NCBI GenBank assembly: GCA_030248135.1
Contig: JASANC010002269.1
Location: 1 to 64,000 of the forward strand
Reading direction: 5' to 3'
DNA length: 64,000 nt
Source: Theristus sp. LFF4_11
Lineage: Eukaryota; Nematoda; Chromadorea; Monhysterida; Xyalidae
Shown here piece after piece: positions 32,501 to 36,659 of this stretch (position 1 is its first letter; each line of letters starts with the position of its first letter). The notes under the pieces are model-generated. The model was not told the origin of the DNA, searched no databases, and saw only the letters and a list, made by a program, of their open reading frames with translations. A program made the position numbers and the translations under genes.

Positions 32501-35062
32501 CTCCCACTTATAAGACCCCCACCCAAAAGTGGGCGGAGTGTCACACGGCGGGAAGCCAAAAAATTCAAATTTTTGACTTGGTCGAAATCCCACCCCGTTT
32601 ATAAGGCCCGGACTTCCTAGTCTTTGCTTTATAAGACCTCCTCCCACTTATAAGGTTGTCACACAAAATTCCACTTTTTTCGGAAAATTTTGATTTTCAA
32701 ATTTATATAAGGAGACCTTATATGCAAGACTTTACGGTATACTTCATTTCTTATTATATACCACTTTTCTGGAATAATTTACACTCTTGGAGGAAGATTT
32801 TTGAGTGTATGGCCGTTGCAAATATGTCATATTTTGACCCGCAGTCAATCCAGGTGAAAGGGGAAGCGCAATCCGATTCTAGAAAGCTGTCTGCATTTAG
32901 TGCAGCTTTTCAGTATTTTGCCTGCCCGTTTTTTGCAGCATTCCACGAAACGCCACCTGGACCTACGAACAACACGCGTGAGGCGACAAGGATTTTCAAA
33001 CAGAGAACGGTTTGTAAGAATTGCACTGGGTGGTTATAAAGAACGTAAAAAGTCTTTCAAGGCCCGTTTCGCCGCCCGTATTTTCATCGGCATGTCACGT
33101 CACGCCATCGTTTATGCAGCGAAAAAGAGCAATCTGGCTCGTCACGTCATCACGTCACCCAACGTCGGGTTTTAGAACTCGCGCTCGTTTATGCTCCCGT
33201 ACGTCGACGTGCATCGCCGTTCATTACGGACGCATAAACGATGACGTAACGTGTCAGATGGTTTAGGTTCTCCCATGAAAAGTTGTGCGTCAAAGTTCTT
33301 TGGCTCGTCAGTCCGACGGACACCGGACAGAACTGCCGAAGGTGTTTTACAACAGACAGATCTTATAGTCTGGCTAAAACATCAGCGAACCTAGAAAACA
33401 GAATCTTACAAAATCAACCATCCGGGCAATAATGCCACAAGGGACCCGGTGTTTTGCGAGCGTATGCAACTTGCAACACATGAAGTTCGCTGTTTGCGGT
33501 TTTGCCAGTTAGACGCATGCAACGGTGTCCCTTGACTCAGAGTGCCACCTGGCTCAATCCCGTAAGCTTAAAAAAGCTCGCCTGCACCCACCCCCGGAGT
33601 GAACACAATTTCAAACAGTGACCGACGCTGTCGTTGCCGCCTTTTCGCGTTGTAATGATTGAGATTGATAGTCAGAACAAATCGTGAAGACGTTTTATTT
33701 TGACACACCCTGCATATGCAAATACAATTCTGTAAAGATATTCTGTGCGAGATAAGCGGCGAAATGTCCTGTTGCTAAATTTTTAGTTTCCTCTTTTGTA
33801 TTCTGTCAATATTTTACACCAATTAAAGAGGCCACCAGTGATCGAAAAACCCCAGTCAAACAACAACGGATTAGCAATTGGCGTCGGCGTCGCAGTTGCT
33901 GTTTTCCTTCTTATTGTCGTTGCGATAGTCACTGCTGGTAAGTTGCACGTTTTGTGGTTTTGATTTGCATCGTTCATTTGACACGGCGCCTTTTGTTGTT
34001 GTTTGTTGTTTGTTGTTTGTTGTTTGTTGTTTGTTGTTTGTTGCCGTGCTGCTGCTACGCCTTTTTTGTCGCTCATTTGAGTGATTGTTTTTATAAAATC
34101 ATGTGGACTTTTTGCATCTTATTCATGAAACAGAAAAAACAAATACCGTATTACCCCCATTAAACCCCCCCCCCCACCATTAATCCCCCCCCCACCAATA
34201 AACCCCCACCCCCCCCCCCCGACCAGTTTCCGAATAATCCCCCCCCCACAAATAATCCCCCATGAGGGATTATTGGAGACCTGTTTGAAACACATACCCA
34301 GCGAATTCAGTGGCTGGTTGCAGTGAAAATGATGAAATTGTGCTACCAAAGGCCCCAAATGGGTGAGTTAATAGTAATTTCATTACAAAAGGCTGTTATA
34401 AAAGGAAATTTCTATGTAGAGTAGAAGTTTCTGCGACTTTCTTGCCTGCTATGCAATGTATTTTTGCCATTTTTCAACAAACCCCCACCCCTAGAATTTT
34501 TTTGTAAATAAACCCCCCCCCCCCCACCAATAATCCCCCCCCCCACCAATAAACCCCCACCCCTAAAAGTCGCTGACGTATTAATCCCCCATGGGGGTTT
34601 ATTGGGGGTAATACGGTATGACACTAATGAGTGATTCAAATAAGAGTGCCCAAGTGACCCGGCCCCGTTGATGGGACTCGGATACATGACACTGTCTACC
34701 TATATTAGTACAGCACGTTTCTTAAACCTGTCACTTGAGCAGAATGCAATAGATCTCGTGAAAGAGGATGGATTATCCAGAAATGGAGCGTTTGATTTCA
34801 ACTTTAACCTTACATTCGCTCTTGTAGCCGCGCTCTGTATTCCGCAGGAACAATGTGACCTACAATGTATGTATCCATTGAGTTTCGGAACCAAAATAAA
34901 ACATAATAACAAATAGATGATTTCGATGGTTTTTTTTGGTCTTCGAAAAAAAACGTTCACAACTTTTTTTCAGCGATTGTGCTGCGGCGCCGTGTGCAAC
35001 GCCACAAAGGTGGACGTCAGCAGAGAAAGAGGCGGCAGAGGAAGGCTCGTTTCATGTCCTGA
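5532..35062 (+). CDS. C-type lectin / EB-module type I membrane receptor (18 exons, gene span)
   Basis: Predicted exons: 5532-5598, 7293-7516, 7682-7780, 19631-19796, 20293-20418, 22810-22968, 23596-23724, 23873-23989, 24137-24265, 24419-24529, 25989-26117, 26246-26380, 26559-26687, 26968-27087, 31871-31990, 32939-33009, 33829-33937, 34974-35062. They sum to 2229 nt, or 742 residues and a stop, and all joins agree in phase. Order: signal peptide (1-22), C-type lectin domain (about 75-215), ten six-cysteine modules (228-653), Pro/Asn/Thr stalk (654-690), transmembrane helix (691-713), Arg/Lys-rich tail. By family knowledge the lectin domain would bind a glycan or protein ligand outside the cell. 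The tail has no kinase or ITAM-like motif that I can see. Intron 3 holds a 10.9 kb retroelement. The weakest joins are the end of exon 5, the start of exon 10 and the end of exon 7. Confidence 0.8.
5696..5773. repeat. Perfect 30-bp inverted repeat with 18-nt loop
   Basis: Positions 5696-5725 are the exact reverse complement of 5744-5773. The spacer is 18 nt. It lies in intron 1, about 100 nt after the signal-peptide exon, and would form a strong hairpin in the pre-mRNA. Confidence 0.85.
5918..6109. mobile_element. Foldback MITE in intron 1
   Basis: The element begins TGGTCAGTTTTATGAAAGTG and ends with its near-complement. The arms are about 85 bp with a few mismatches around a short centre near 6010. 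No coding capacity. The family is unknown. Confidence 0.75.
6110..7292. other. Rest of intron 1: GGATTA microsatellite and decayed repeats
   Basis: Four to five GGATTA hexamers lie at about 6184-6210. A fragment of the CAGTCGAACTC foldback family lies at about 6975-7055 (TTCGAACTCTACATTATAGG and an inverted AATCAGCTGATTG). A 162-codon ORF (6267-6755) has no domain I recognise and is not called as a gene. Confidence 0.45.
7293..7516 (+). CDS. Lectin/EB receptor exon 2: start of the C-type lectin domain
   Basis: The acceptor TTTTTCAG and donor GAC|GTAAGC are good. The exon ends with the opening of a C-type lectin fold: WKRCYYTS, then LNWTTAMSRC, which is the usual first-strand Cys followed by helix 1 with its W..A...C pattern. 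Confidence 0.8.
7682..7780 (+). CDS. Lectin/EB receptor exon 3: C-type lectin helix 2 region
   Basis: Encodes HGQLVALETREMINYVQKLV, matching the family pattern of a Leu-Val-x-Ile/Leu strand followed by an E.N/F helix. It is phase 0 at both ends with donor GAG|GTAAGA. The LTR element begins 33 nt downstream. Confidence 0.8.
7814..8318 (+). repeat. 5' LTR
   Basis: Contains a TATAAA box at 7958-7963 and a polyadenylation signal AATAAA at 8079-8084, consistent with U3-R-U5. By eye only about 4 differences from the 3' LTR occur in the first 474 bp, but about 9 in the last 31 bp. Confidence 0.88.
8319..9547 (+). other. Long retroelement leader with internal repeats
   Basis: About 1.2 kb lies between the 5' LTR and the gag-like ORF. 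TGGAGGTCCCGCC begins 1 nt after the LTR and is in the right place for a primer-binding site, though I cannot assign the tRNA. The phrase GGTCATGGAGGACCGC is repeated at about 8434, 8602 and 8671. From 9140 to 9450 CGATCGAAGC-type phrases recur many times. ORFs here are repeat-driven and not called. Confidence 0.6.
9548..10168 (+). CDS. Gag-like ORF of the retroelement, runs into G-rich DNA
   Basis: The first ATG of an open frame is at 9548. About 160 codons read as plausible protein with an Arg/Lys-rich start and helical Gln/Met/Glu-rich stretches (for example LQQWMQQRVLRECAQL). From about 10015 the frame becomes poly-Gly because the DNA turns G-rich. The downstream pol frame differs, so the gag-pol junction is unresolved. 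No capsid homology signature is visible by eye, and the call rests on position. Confidence 0.45.
   Translation: MGTGKRGKRAMRRRHGAVIEMPWRAHVDQRIPMRQQHQSMVNRYDVTSYHVNVADPQTSCTEAMEGTSAGTSCSEGRWQQCSEPDNQPMLWDNESAVHFLSRVTTAMLDGTGLGAEIVTCMIEGLQQWMQQRVLRECAQLSMEEVVQKIQQMQDEGGGKAGVGYGGGVARETRGGGGTLGGGKLEGAGGGGGGGGERAGGRGGGNR
10009..10372 (+). repeat. G-homopolymer-rich low-complexity tract
   Basis: About 360 bp dominated by runs of 5 to 20 G on the plus strand, broken by short ordinary words. It sits between the gag-like and pol-like ORFs. It makes long proline-rich ORFs on the minus strand that are not genes. It may be a real G-rich insertion or unreliable sequence, and frames across it should not be trusted. 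Confidence 0.8.
10401..13706 (+). CDS. Pol-like ORF (1101 codons), catalytic residues apparently lost
   Basis: Layout by residue: 1-60 basic; about 75-140 a linker resembling the post-protease region of Gypsy pols; about 163-176 a CCHC knuckle (C-x2-C-x4-H-x4-C); about 225-240 a second with Tyr for His; about 300-560 a reverse transcriptase fold (VCVDYRSLNKKT, then TAFDTPNG, then LVNQKGMFTDPETV); about 585-700 RNase H-like; about 905-960 integrase zinc-binding-like (KDGLLYYW). Deviations: the catalytic YxDD box reads DVDR, the motif A Asp position reads Thr, FGL-x-NAP reads WTL-x-NSE, RNase H TDAS reads FVHD, and TDH reads GEE. After about residue 1000 no integrase core is recognised in any frame. 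Protease is not recognised. Alignments are by eye. The long intact frame despite these losses is unusual. Confidence 0.7.
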   Translation: MDERPKRPRKTGNEMPEEQKRRYPLPKYAAKSESKLKGRPGRATVKGKVTVKPGETTTAKVKVTPDENGHHKPQQQTSVASHAFMLLPSDNNELLSTCLVELSDENEGLVLLTNPTNCMVHCDDGMEIGEVKLTRIVPDPLKRQEMVIPKEAKLPDEWNTEAWCVACGDESHNKDQCTAYAVWWNRNLNEDTVMERSDAVAMVCNLQVARQAEMEGRVRTNGKECQYCRLPGYNKQLCTNLCHLMPKLLDAGSDGGNGVPKLSIEERKAKLERWLNGATVADKLTNQQRMEAVQLCRDNHAVFQLMEEDNSCCTNGLQFKRDARDAESMRPNGGNATESKKILEKQLEVVLQKDTVEESKSSWRNPLVMVRRDHGDLDVCVDYRSLNKKTSFCNKESLPSEWILEEVASKMGKFLSVITVKDAFSAIKIEDQHRHATAFDTPNGIEFQHGRLKWTLQNSEEAVARLMEHVVNGVNDDAMIDVDRIIVSTSTFERHKEVLQKVFGRMKDVGLFVDTKKCQLFKDEVRMDGYLVNQKGMFTDPETVRQIQDWPTPAKKEELIAFVAQCSVYCHVIPDYAEIVKPLFDKTQSDGNFEWKDEEQEAFVDLKGTVNSVNHCGTLDRMEPCLIRAFVHDNDVSVRLEQFNGNGLDLISARSRQLTKRETQLDQWEKKCIAVRWGMEAWSSVLKDMEVILVMGEEHLKEVMAQKLLGIANTRDWLSYLARLGPRVALVEEQDLGYRLPMPVEHQQIRLACRDSQRLEQVLDYLEEWAKNDLRSSNLKIVDNLSWRVTIEDPAQHDELQFDAALNGYSTEKWADEYGCYPSIGFEGTKDGDDNFSVRAAVGLVTTTEMTDMDAKAQDDEKQMQLDEQHARRSQKMRSLRNLKRWLQTGGTKDRTNADGLRWRRGFDNCFVKDGLLYYWTPNEDRHRMLLTRNAGMSLLWQCKDREERHRVLRSFWWFGVEQDAIDWSQMDDWNSGTVQQKSEPSECALQRYSRERRSVSDVATANAGYGDPWSSSLPRRPNFDDVPPQNGLCSDGDIDNSENGRTKWTRSNRSDEGTRRAADGGCLARWQRRKRMECCCSRSIVGGSAKCMEARCGCRD
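13707..15471 (+). other. Retroelement region between pol and 3' ORF, with short candidate exons
   Basis: There is no long ORF for about 1.7 kb. Short words AACAGT and CAACAGTTT recur at 13790-14060. Two short open stretches (14464-14653 and 14973 onward) have coding-like composition and splice signals, so the 3' ORF may be expressed from a spliced subgenomic RNA. Otherwise nothing is recognised. Confidence 0.4.
14464..14653 (+). CDS. Candidate short coding exon in the retroelement
   Basis: An ATG at 14464 opens an acidic, Lys/Glu-rich 63-codon stretch ending at a good donor G|GTTAGT (phase 1). A phase-compatible acceptor AACAAACAG lies before about 14973, opening another charged stretch. A strong acceptor TATTGTTGCAG precedes the 3' ORF at 15472. 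Splicing is inferred and not demonstrated. Confidence 0.3.
15472..17091 (+). CDS. 3' ORF of the retroelement with two CCHC zinc knuckles
   Basis: The frame is open from a likely splice acceptor at 15470-15471, and the first in-frame ATG is at 15559. About 540 codons long. It has one knuckle near its start (CGVCKHRGHHELRC) and one in its last third (CVTCCRPRHGPQRC), both C-x2-C-x4-H-x4-C. The middle part is rich in Trp, Tyr and Arg. The C-terminal 100 residues are a Glu/Arg/Ala-rich probable coiled coil ending in an Arg/Gly-rich tail. There is no signal peptide or transmembrane segment, so it does not look like an envelope protein. It sits where env would be. It may be a displaced or second nucleocapsid-like protein. 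I recognise no family beyond the zinc knuckle. Confidence 0.6.
   Translation, partial: ENAVEKGNAALQTDRSIDAEIKEAADSKPMEGLTATGMMVAVDDSNRWKRACGVCKHRGHHELRCRMQELKRMEALFLPEQYRVAMGTYWCALPHADDDRMHDKIFYAHGVIGAFGNVPIETLPTGDESEWAITTNKHGEWLKFPDPMYPVDEDNRSKTHGFLVMRAETTILPGGRLTVGQTQAEVILPQYRWKNMSTLSVTQEMRDAVNSATAYAGVGPLRLDALKHYQPERVIQHDPQGFDVFKWCRWHLRVHLQNCEPSECDTFLWDQEYFGAYRDRSTRLSIPVMNRAGEAFVPRLDGDWVFCRQMNWWIQDLHNSLWHYIKQCEASKRGEAERPPEGDPADVLRAQMRPVRSPYQSSRLEQYLSAYSAILRPGLYRSTTMVADGSGATNGSVQQEAIDGSVRQKVMEDHSSSSGGLRERMEAQGLCVTCCRPRHGPQRCPLPGEEEALERQLEEAWDAATPPPGLRGREKAAALERKRELQLAALERYREGWRQLHTSTYDFYLGDVREELAAAARRETNRSRGRGEHDRGGKQ
17092..18209 (+). other. Retroelement 3' untranslated region with two polypurine tracts
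   Basis: T-rich and TTTG-rich sequence. The 13-mer TAGGAGGGGGATA at 18196-18208, directly before the 3' LTR, is the expected plus-strand primer. The same 13-mer occurs at 17656-17668. No ORF of note. Confidence 0.7.
18210..18714 (+). repeat. 3' LTR
   Basis: It is 505 bp, starts TGTAATG right after the polypurine tract and ends TTCA. TATAAA is at 18354-18359 and AATAAA at 18475-18480, at the same offsets as in the 5' LTR. Confidence 0.88.
18715..19630. other. Rest of intron 3 downstream of the LTR element
   Basis: AT-rich. A segment near 18845-18970, with GAACCGAAAAATCAT-like and GGGTACCCACG words, resembles 25775-25865, so it is a decayed dispersed repeat. A 150-codon ORF (18909-19361) has no coding signature. 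No gene seen. Confidence 0.4.
19631..19796 (+). CDS. Lectin/EB receptor exon 4: C-type lectin long-loop region
   Basis: It begins NSTGIWWTAGSRSW, equivalent to the WIGG/WTGG strand of C-type lectins, and continues through FQWYKWADGG (the W-x-W-x-DG signature). The calcium-site EPN/QPD-type motif is not evident; the equivalent stretch reads EWDPQAP, so calcium-dependent sugar binding is uncertain. It ends GAAG|GTTAAG, phase 1. Confidence 0.8.
20293..20418 (+). CDS. Lectin/EB receptor exon 5: end of the C-type lectin domain
   Basis: Encodes DDKNCIVL, then SDNCRKPRHRFVCQ, the closing pair of disulfides of the fold (NC, then xxC, then FVC). The exon end is chosen at CTG|GTCTGT (20418) because it is phase 1 like exon 6. 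The donor is weak, and the frame otherwise continues to a stop about 60 nt later. Confidence 0.7.
20586..20680. mobile_element. Short TTAA-type MITE, copy 1 (piggyBac-like)
   Basis: Near-palindromic: GGGCATTCATGAAGCAGTA at the left and its complement TACTGCTTCATGAATGCCGC at the right. Other copies at 28199-28283, 42208-42296, 43421-43507 and 45738-45832 often have TTAA at the edges, the target site of piggyBac elements. Confidence 0.75.
20729..21445 (-). mobile_element. Tc1/mariner-like element, decayed
   Basis: Terminal inverted repeats begin CAGAGTGGT and extend about 35 bp (AAAAGTAGTGGGTG-type word), flanked by TA. On the minus strand from about 21210 to 20999 there are fragments resembling the transposase C-terminus (RDFFLRGAL, and IEAGGSHFDNY like the usual cIdaGGgHFe end) in different frames. 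It is a frameshifted and deleted copy without the catalytic core. Confidence 0.75.
21716..22745. repeat. Foldback region with degenerate 15-bp units
   Basis: At 21716-21900 short units such as TTAGCGGCCCACC, TTAGTGGTCCG, TTTGCGTCCC and TTTACGGCCG follow at roughly 15-nt steps. Reverse-complement versions occur at about 22600-22745. Between them lie a fragment of the CAGTCGAACTC foldback family (about 21982-22110) and a repeat (22115-22300) also found at 27095-27305. Confidence 0.5.
22810..22968 (+). CDS. Lectin/EB receptor exon 6: cysteine-rich module 1
   Basis: A phase 1-1 exon with five cysteines (EDC, KRC, WQCEC, GKC). Compared with the other nine modules the third cysteine is missing and an insert of about 12 residues (around DPVRLNPNDPKS) takes its place. 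Confidence 0.75.
23596..23724 (+). CDS. Lectin/EB receptor exon 7: cysteine-rich module 2
   Basis: Six cysteines in the pattern C-x5-C-x5-C-x4-C-x-C-xn-C (SCANGEICTGGSECANGTCR). Acceptor AAATTCAG. The donor at 23724 (ACA|GTTGCG) is weak but is the one that fits phase. Confidence 0.72.
23873..23989 (+). CDS. Lectin/EB receptor exon 8: cysteine-rich module 3
   Basis: Six cysteines (VCRSGGFCLNGSVC, RCVC, KC). The donor AAAG|GTGAGT is strong, and the exon is phase 1-1. Confidence 0.78.
24137..24265 (+). CDS. Lectin/EB receptor exon 9: cysteine-rich module 4
   Basis: Six cysteines (TCEHGEECVADTDC, RCDC, MC). Donor GCCG|GTGAGC. Phase 1-1. Confidence 0.78.
24419..24529 (+). CDS. Lectin/EB receptor exon 10: cysteine-rich module 5
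   Basis: Six cysteines (SCANVRCQYGSRC, ICEC, LC). The acceptor ATAAAG has a poor pyrimidine tract. It is chosen because phase and module length fit. Donor CTGG|GTCAGT. Confidence 0.72.
24612..25628. mobile_element. Tc1/mariner-like non-autonomous element in intron 10
   Basis: Ends CATGGTGAACCAAAAAAGG and CCTTTTTTGGTTCACCCTG are inverted repeats of about 60 bp with small indels, flanked by TA. An 89-codon minus-strand ORF (25293-25562) overlaps the right arm and shows no clear transposase motif. Confidence 0.65.
25989..26117 (+). CDS. Lectin/EB receptor exon 11: cysteine-rich module 6
   Basis: Six cysteines (ACGHGRQCSHLNEC, KCVC, TC). Acceptor TTTTCACCTTCAG, donor AAAG|GTACAT, phase 1-1. Confidence 0.78.
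26246..26380 (+). CDS. Lectin/EB receptor exon 12: cysteine-rich module 7
   Basis: Six cysteines (GGPCLESTDC, VCDDLTCEC, HC). Acceptor TTTCTATCTCAG, donor ACAA|GTTTGT, phase 1-1. Confidence 0.78.
26559..26687 (+). CDS. Lectin/EB receptor exon 13: cysteine-rich module 8
   Basis: Six cysteines (SCRNGKRCSNGTSC, TCRC, NC). Acceptor AATTACAG, donor CACG|GTTTGC, phase 1-1. It contains NGT and NTT, possible N-glycosylation sites. Confidence 0.78.
26968..27087 (+). CDS. Lectin/EB receptor exon 14: cysteine-rich module 9
   Basis: Six cysteines (PCDSEQLCDGNSKC, LCQC, QC). Acceptor GTTGCACAG, donor TTGG|GTATGA, phase 1-1. A dispersed repeat starts about 8 nt past the exon. Confidence 0.78.
27095..27305. 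repeat. Dispersed repeat also present at 22115-22300
   Basis: Both copies share GCCCTAAGGAAAAA, CGGCGAAG and GTAACCTAATTTTGAATTCCGT-like words in the same order. A trace of the end (TTGAGTTTCGGAACCAAAATAA) occurs near 34878. The family is unknown. Confidence 0.55.
27389..28203. mobile_element. Large foldback element, long form of the CAGTCGAACTC family
   Basis: Ends TACAGTCGTACTCAATAA and TTATTGAGTTCGACTGTA are inverted. The arms extend beyond 150 bp, including AATCAGCTGATTGGTCGGCC and GAAGGGTGCGGAGTGTGAG. The interior carries inverted GAC-repeat stretches (near 27620, 27780 and 27955). No ORF of note. Confidence 0.8.
28199..28283. mobile_element. Short TTAA-type MITE, copy 2
   Basis: Palindromic ATTCATGAAACAG and CTGTTTCATGAAT-like ends. 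It abuts the right end of the foldback element at 27389-28203. Confidence 0.65.
28690..29640. repeat. Tandem array, about 149-bp monomer, six copies
   Basis: The word CGGTATCCATGTAATCGA starts at about 28801, 28950, 29100, 29248 and 29381, so steps are 149, 150, 148 and 133. The last monomer step has a 16-bp deletion. Flanking copies are more divergent. It lies in intron 14 of the receptor gene, just after a GTT/GTC microsatellite at 28563-28602. Confidence 0.85.
29826..31797. mobile_element. Element with about 170-bp inverted ends, carrying a nested repeat
   Basis: GACAAGTTCGGAAAAATGCC at 29830 and its complement ending near 31790 are the tips of long inverted repeats (29830-29995 and 31625-31795). 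The inverted third copy of the 1902-3148 unit fills most of the interior. The right end is about 74 nt before exon 15. Confidence 0.7.
30095..31515 (-). mobile_element. Dispersed repeat unit, copy 3 (inverted)
   Basis: It is the reverse complement of the units at 1902-3148 and 3149-4321, ending at CGCTCGGGTCAATAGGCTAG. Minus-strand ORFs 30177-30458 and 30501-30779 match those of the other copies. Confidence 0.7.
31871..31990 (+). CDS. Lectin/EB receptor exon 15: cysteine-rich module 10
   Basis: Six cysteines (DCEDDSVCPGGSKC, KCLC, IC). Acceptor GCCACAG, strong donor GAGA|GTGAGT, phase 1-1. It is isolated between mobile elements (74 nt on the left, 36 nt on the right) and 4.8 kb from module 9. 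Confidence 0.78.
32026..32435. mobile_element. MITE, TACCGTATTAC family, copy 1
   Basis: Ends resemble TACCGTATTACCCCCATTAA and its inverse. The interior has C-rich AATAAACCCCCAC words and a conserved core with TGAGTTAATGGTAATTTCATTAC. Other copies: 34144-34619, 41033-41487, 44502-44968, 62281-62735. The left end is slightly degenerate (ACCCGTATT). Confidence 0.75.
32474..32739. mobile_element. MITE, TACCGTAAAGTCTTGC family, copy 1
   Basis: About 265 bp with ends TACCGTAAAGTCTTGCATAT and its inverse, and a core AAAAGTGGGCGGAGTGTCAC. Other copies: 43015-43301, 57839-58104, 62854-63087. It shares the TACCGTA tip with the other family but not the interior. Confidence 0.8.
32939..33009 (+). CDS. 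Lectin/EB receptor exon 16: stalk
   Basis: Acceptor TTTTTTGCAG. It encodes a short Pro/Thr/Asn-rich segment (HETPPGPTNNTREATR) and ends ACG|GTTTGT in phase 0. It is the only candidate found that bridges the phase-1 end of exon 15 and the phase-0 start of exon 17, which is the main support for it. Confidence 0.6.
33094..33250. repeat. Imperfect inverted repeat in intron 16
   Basis: CACGTCACGCCATCGTTTATGC at the left pairs with GCATAAACGATGACGTAACG at the right. It is a decayed foldback element. Confidence 0.5.
33829..33937 (+). CDS. Lectin/EB receptor exon 17: transmembrane helix
   Basis: After RPPVIEKPQSNNN comes a 23-residue hydrophobic stretch (GLAIGVGVAVAVFLLIVVAI and on), a clear single-pass membrane helix. 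Donor GCTG|GTAAGT, phase 1. Confidence 0.82.
34001..34043. repeat. GTTTGTT heptanucleotide microsatellite
   Basis: About six head-to-tail units of a 7-bp word in intron 17. Confidence 0.85.
34144..34619. mobile_element. MITE, TACCGTATTAC family, copy 2
   Basis: Full-length copy with TACCGTATTACCCCCATTAA ends inverted at 34600-34619, in intron 17. Confidence 0.82.
34974..35062 (+). CDS. Lectin/EB receptor exon 18: basic cytoplasmic tail
   Basis: Acceptor TTTTTTTCAG. The 28-residue tail is dense in Arg and Lys (LRRRVQRHKGG, then RKRRQRKARFMS) and ends at TGA 35060-35062. Positive charge right after the helix supports an outside-to-inside (type I) topology. An AATAAA at 35694-35699 could end the mRNA, though that would make a 630-nt 3' UTR. 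Confidence 0.8.
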
Positions 35063-36090
35063 TGTGTGCAAGACGTATTTTTTGGTTTTTTACACCCGGT
35101 ATTGTCGTGTATGTTTTGTCTGCTGACACATGTTCGATTTCATGATCTGCCTCGATATTCTTAGTCAGTGGTGTGCGTTTCGCTCTACAAACCCTGGTGT
35201 ACTACTCTACTGGTGTAGTGAATACGTTCAACATGTAAAACAGCTAACATTAACGGCGACGGTTAAATGGAGCTAATCATAAGTTTTCGTTTCGAGATCA
35301 AAACATCAATAACAGTAGCAGCAACAAAAAAAAAACACGGAGCGTAAATATGTGAAGAAAAAACAAAAACACAATTCATTGCTGTTGAACTGTGCGTGAG
35401 TCGTGCGTGATCGTAAAAACCACTAATTATTCTCTTTTTGATCACCACTTCCCACCGGCAACCTTGGATATTTACATTGTGCCAGTCCACACTGACAGCA
35501 CTCGCGATTTTGATGCGTCTGTTTCATTTTTTCCGGCCAATAGTTCTTTCCGTTGGGGGTTTATTGGTGGGGGAATAACGGTACATTTTGTGGACATAAT
35601 CTGGATACATACCCGGTCCATACTTGAACTCAAGCTGACCTGGGGTGTGTATTGGCCTGGGCACTAAAATCCACACACAAGCATTCGCAGATCAATAAAG
35701 CACGTGTATAGGTGCACATGTACGTGCACTTACTGATGCAAGATGCACATATTCGTAAATTCGCTCCGTTTCTTGGTGTGGCTCGGTCTTCAGGTTCAAA
35801 CCAAACGAATCATGCGGATGCGCGAGCGAGCGTCAGCGAGCGGACAGCGCATCACGCATTATATGAGCCGTTATCCTCTCGCGCGCGTTTTTCAAATTTG
35901 CTCGCTTCCTCCAGCGAGCATAGTATAAGCCACAAACTTGGTTCTGTGCACACGAAACGAACACCCAAAGTTGTGCTTGGAGCCGCGAAAAATTTTTTAT
36001 CCGACTACTTTTCATACGCTGTAGACACGAAAAACCTATTCTGAAAACAGTGTTACTTATTTTTCTATCTCTTTTTTTTTTCCGGTATGT
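35063..36090. other. Intergenic sequence after the receptor gene
   Basis: No gene recognised. A fragment of a TACCGTATTAC-family MITE end is at about 35553-35583. ORFs at 35712-36044 and 35743-35928 lack domains. Confidence 0.5.
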
Positions 36091-36098
36091 CATCAACA

Positions 36099-36640
36099 TG
36101 TGTTCGCGCTTTCAGTTTTTAGCTGCGACACGTTCACAGTCTAGCAAGAATGTTTCCTGGGGTAATTTCATCCGTAGATTTGGAAAAATGGGTTAATTTT
36201 TTTGCCCCGACCACTTTTTTGGGTAAAAATTTGGGCATTTTTAAAAGTTCGCAGCGTTTTCACCGGGTTTCAAGTGTTCGCCCTTTCAATTTTTAGCTGG
36301 AACACGTTCACAGTTGAAGAAAAATGTTTCCTAGGGTAATTTCATCCGTAGATTTGGAAAAATGAGTTAATTTTTTGCCCCGACCACTTTTTTGGGTAAA
36401 AATTTGGGCTTTTTTGAAAGTTCGCAGGGTTGTCACCTGGTTTTAAGTGTTCGCCCTTTCAATTTTTAGCTGGGACACTTTCACAGTTGAACAAGAATTT
36501 TTCCTCGGGTAAATTCATCCGTAGATTCTGAAAATTTAGTTTTTTTTTGCCCGGGCATTATTTGGGTCAAAATTGTGCATTTTTTGAAAATTCGTAGCAT
36601 TTTGACTGGGTATCATTTTTTCAGTCTTACAAATTTTGTC
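36099..36640. repeat. Three tandem copies of a 173-bp unit
   Basis: GTGTTCGC followed by CTTTCA and TTTTTAGCTG starts at about 36100, 36274 and 36447. Each unit includes GCCCCGACCACTTTTTTGGG or a decayed form. Confidence 0.8.
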
Positions 36641-36659
36641 TGAGCTACGAAAAATAGCA

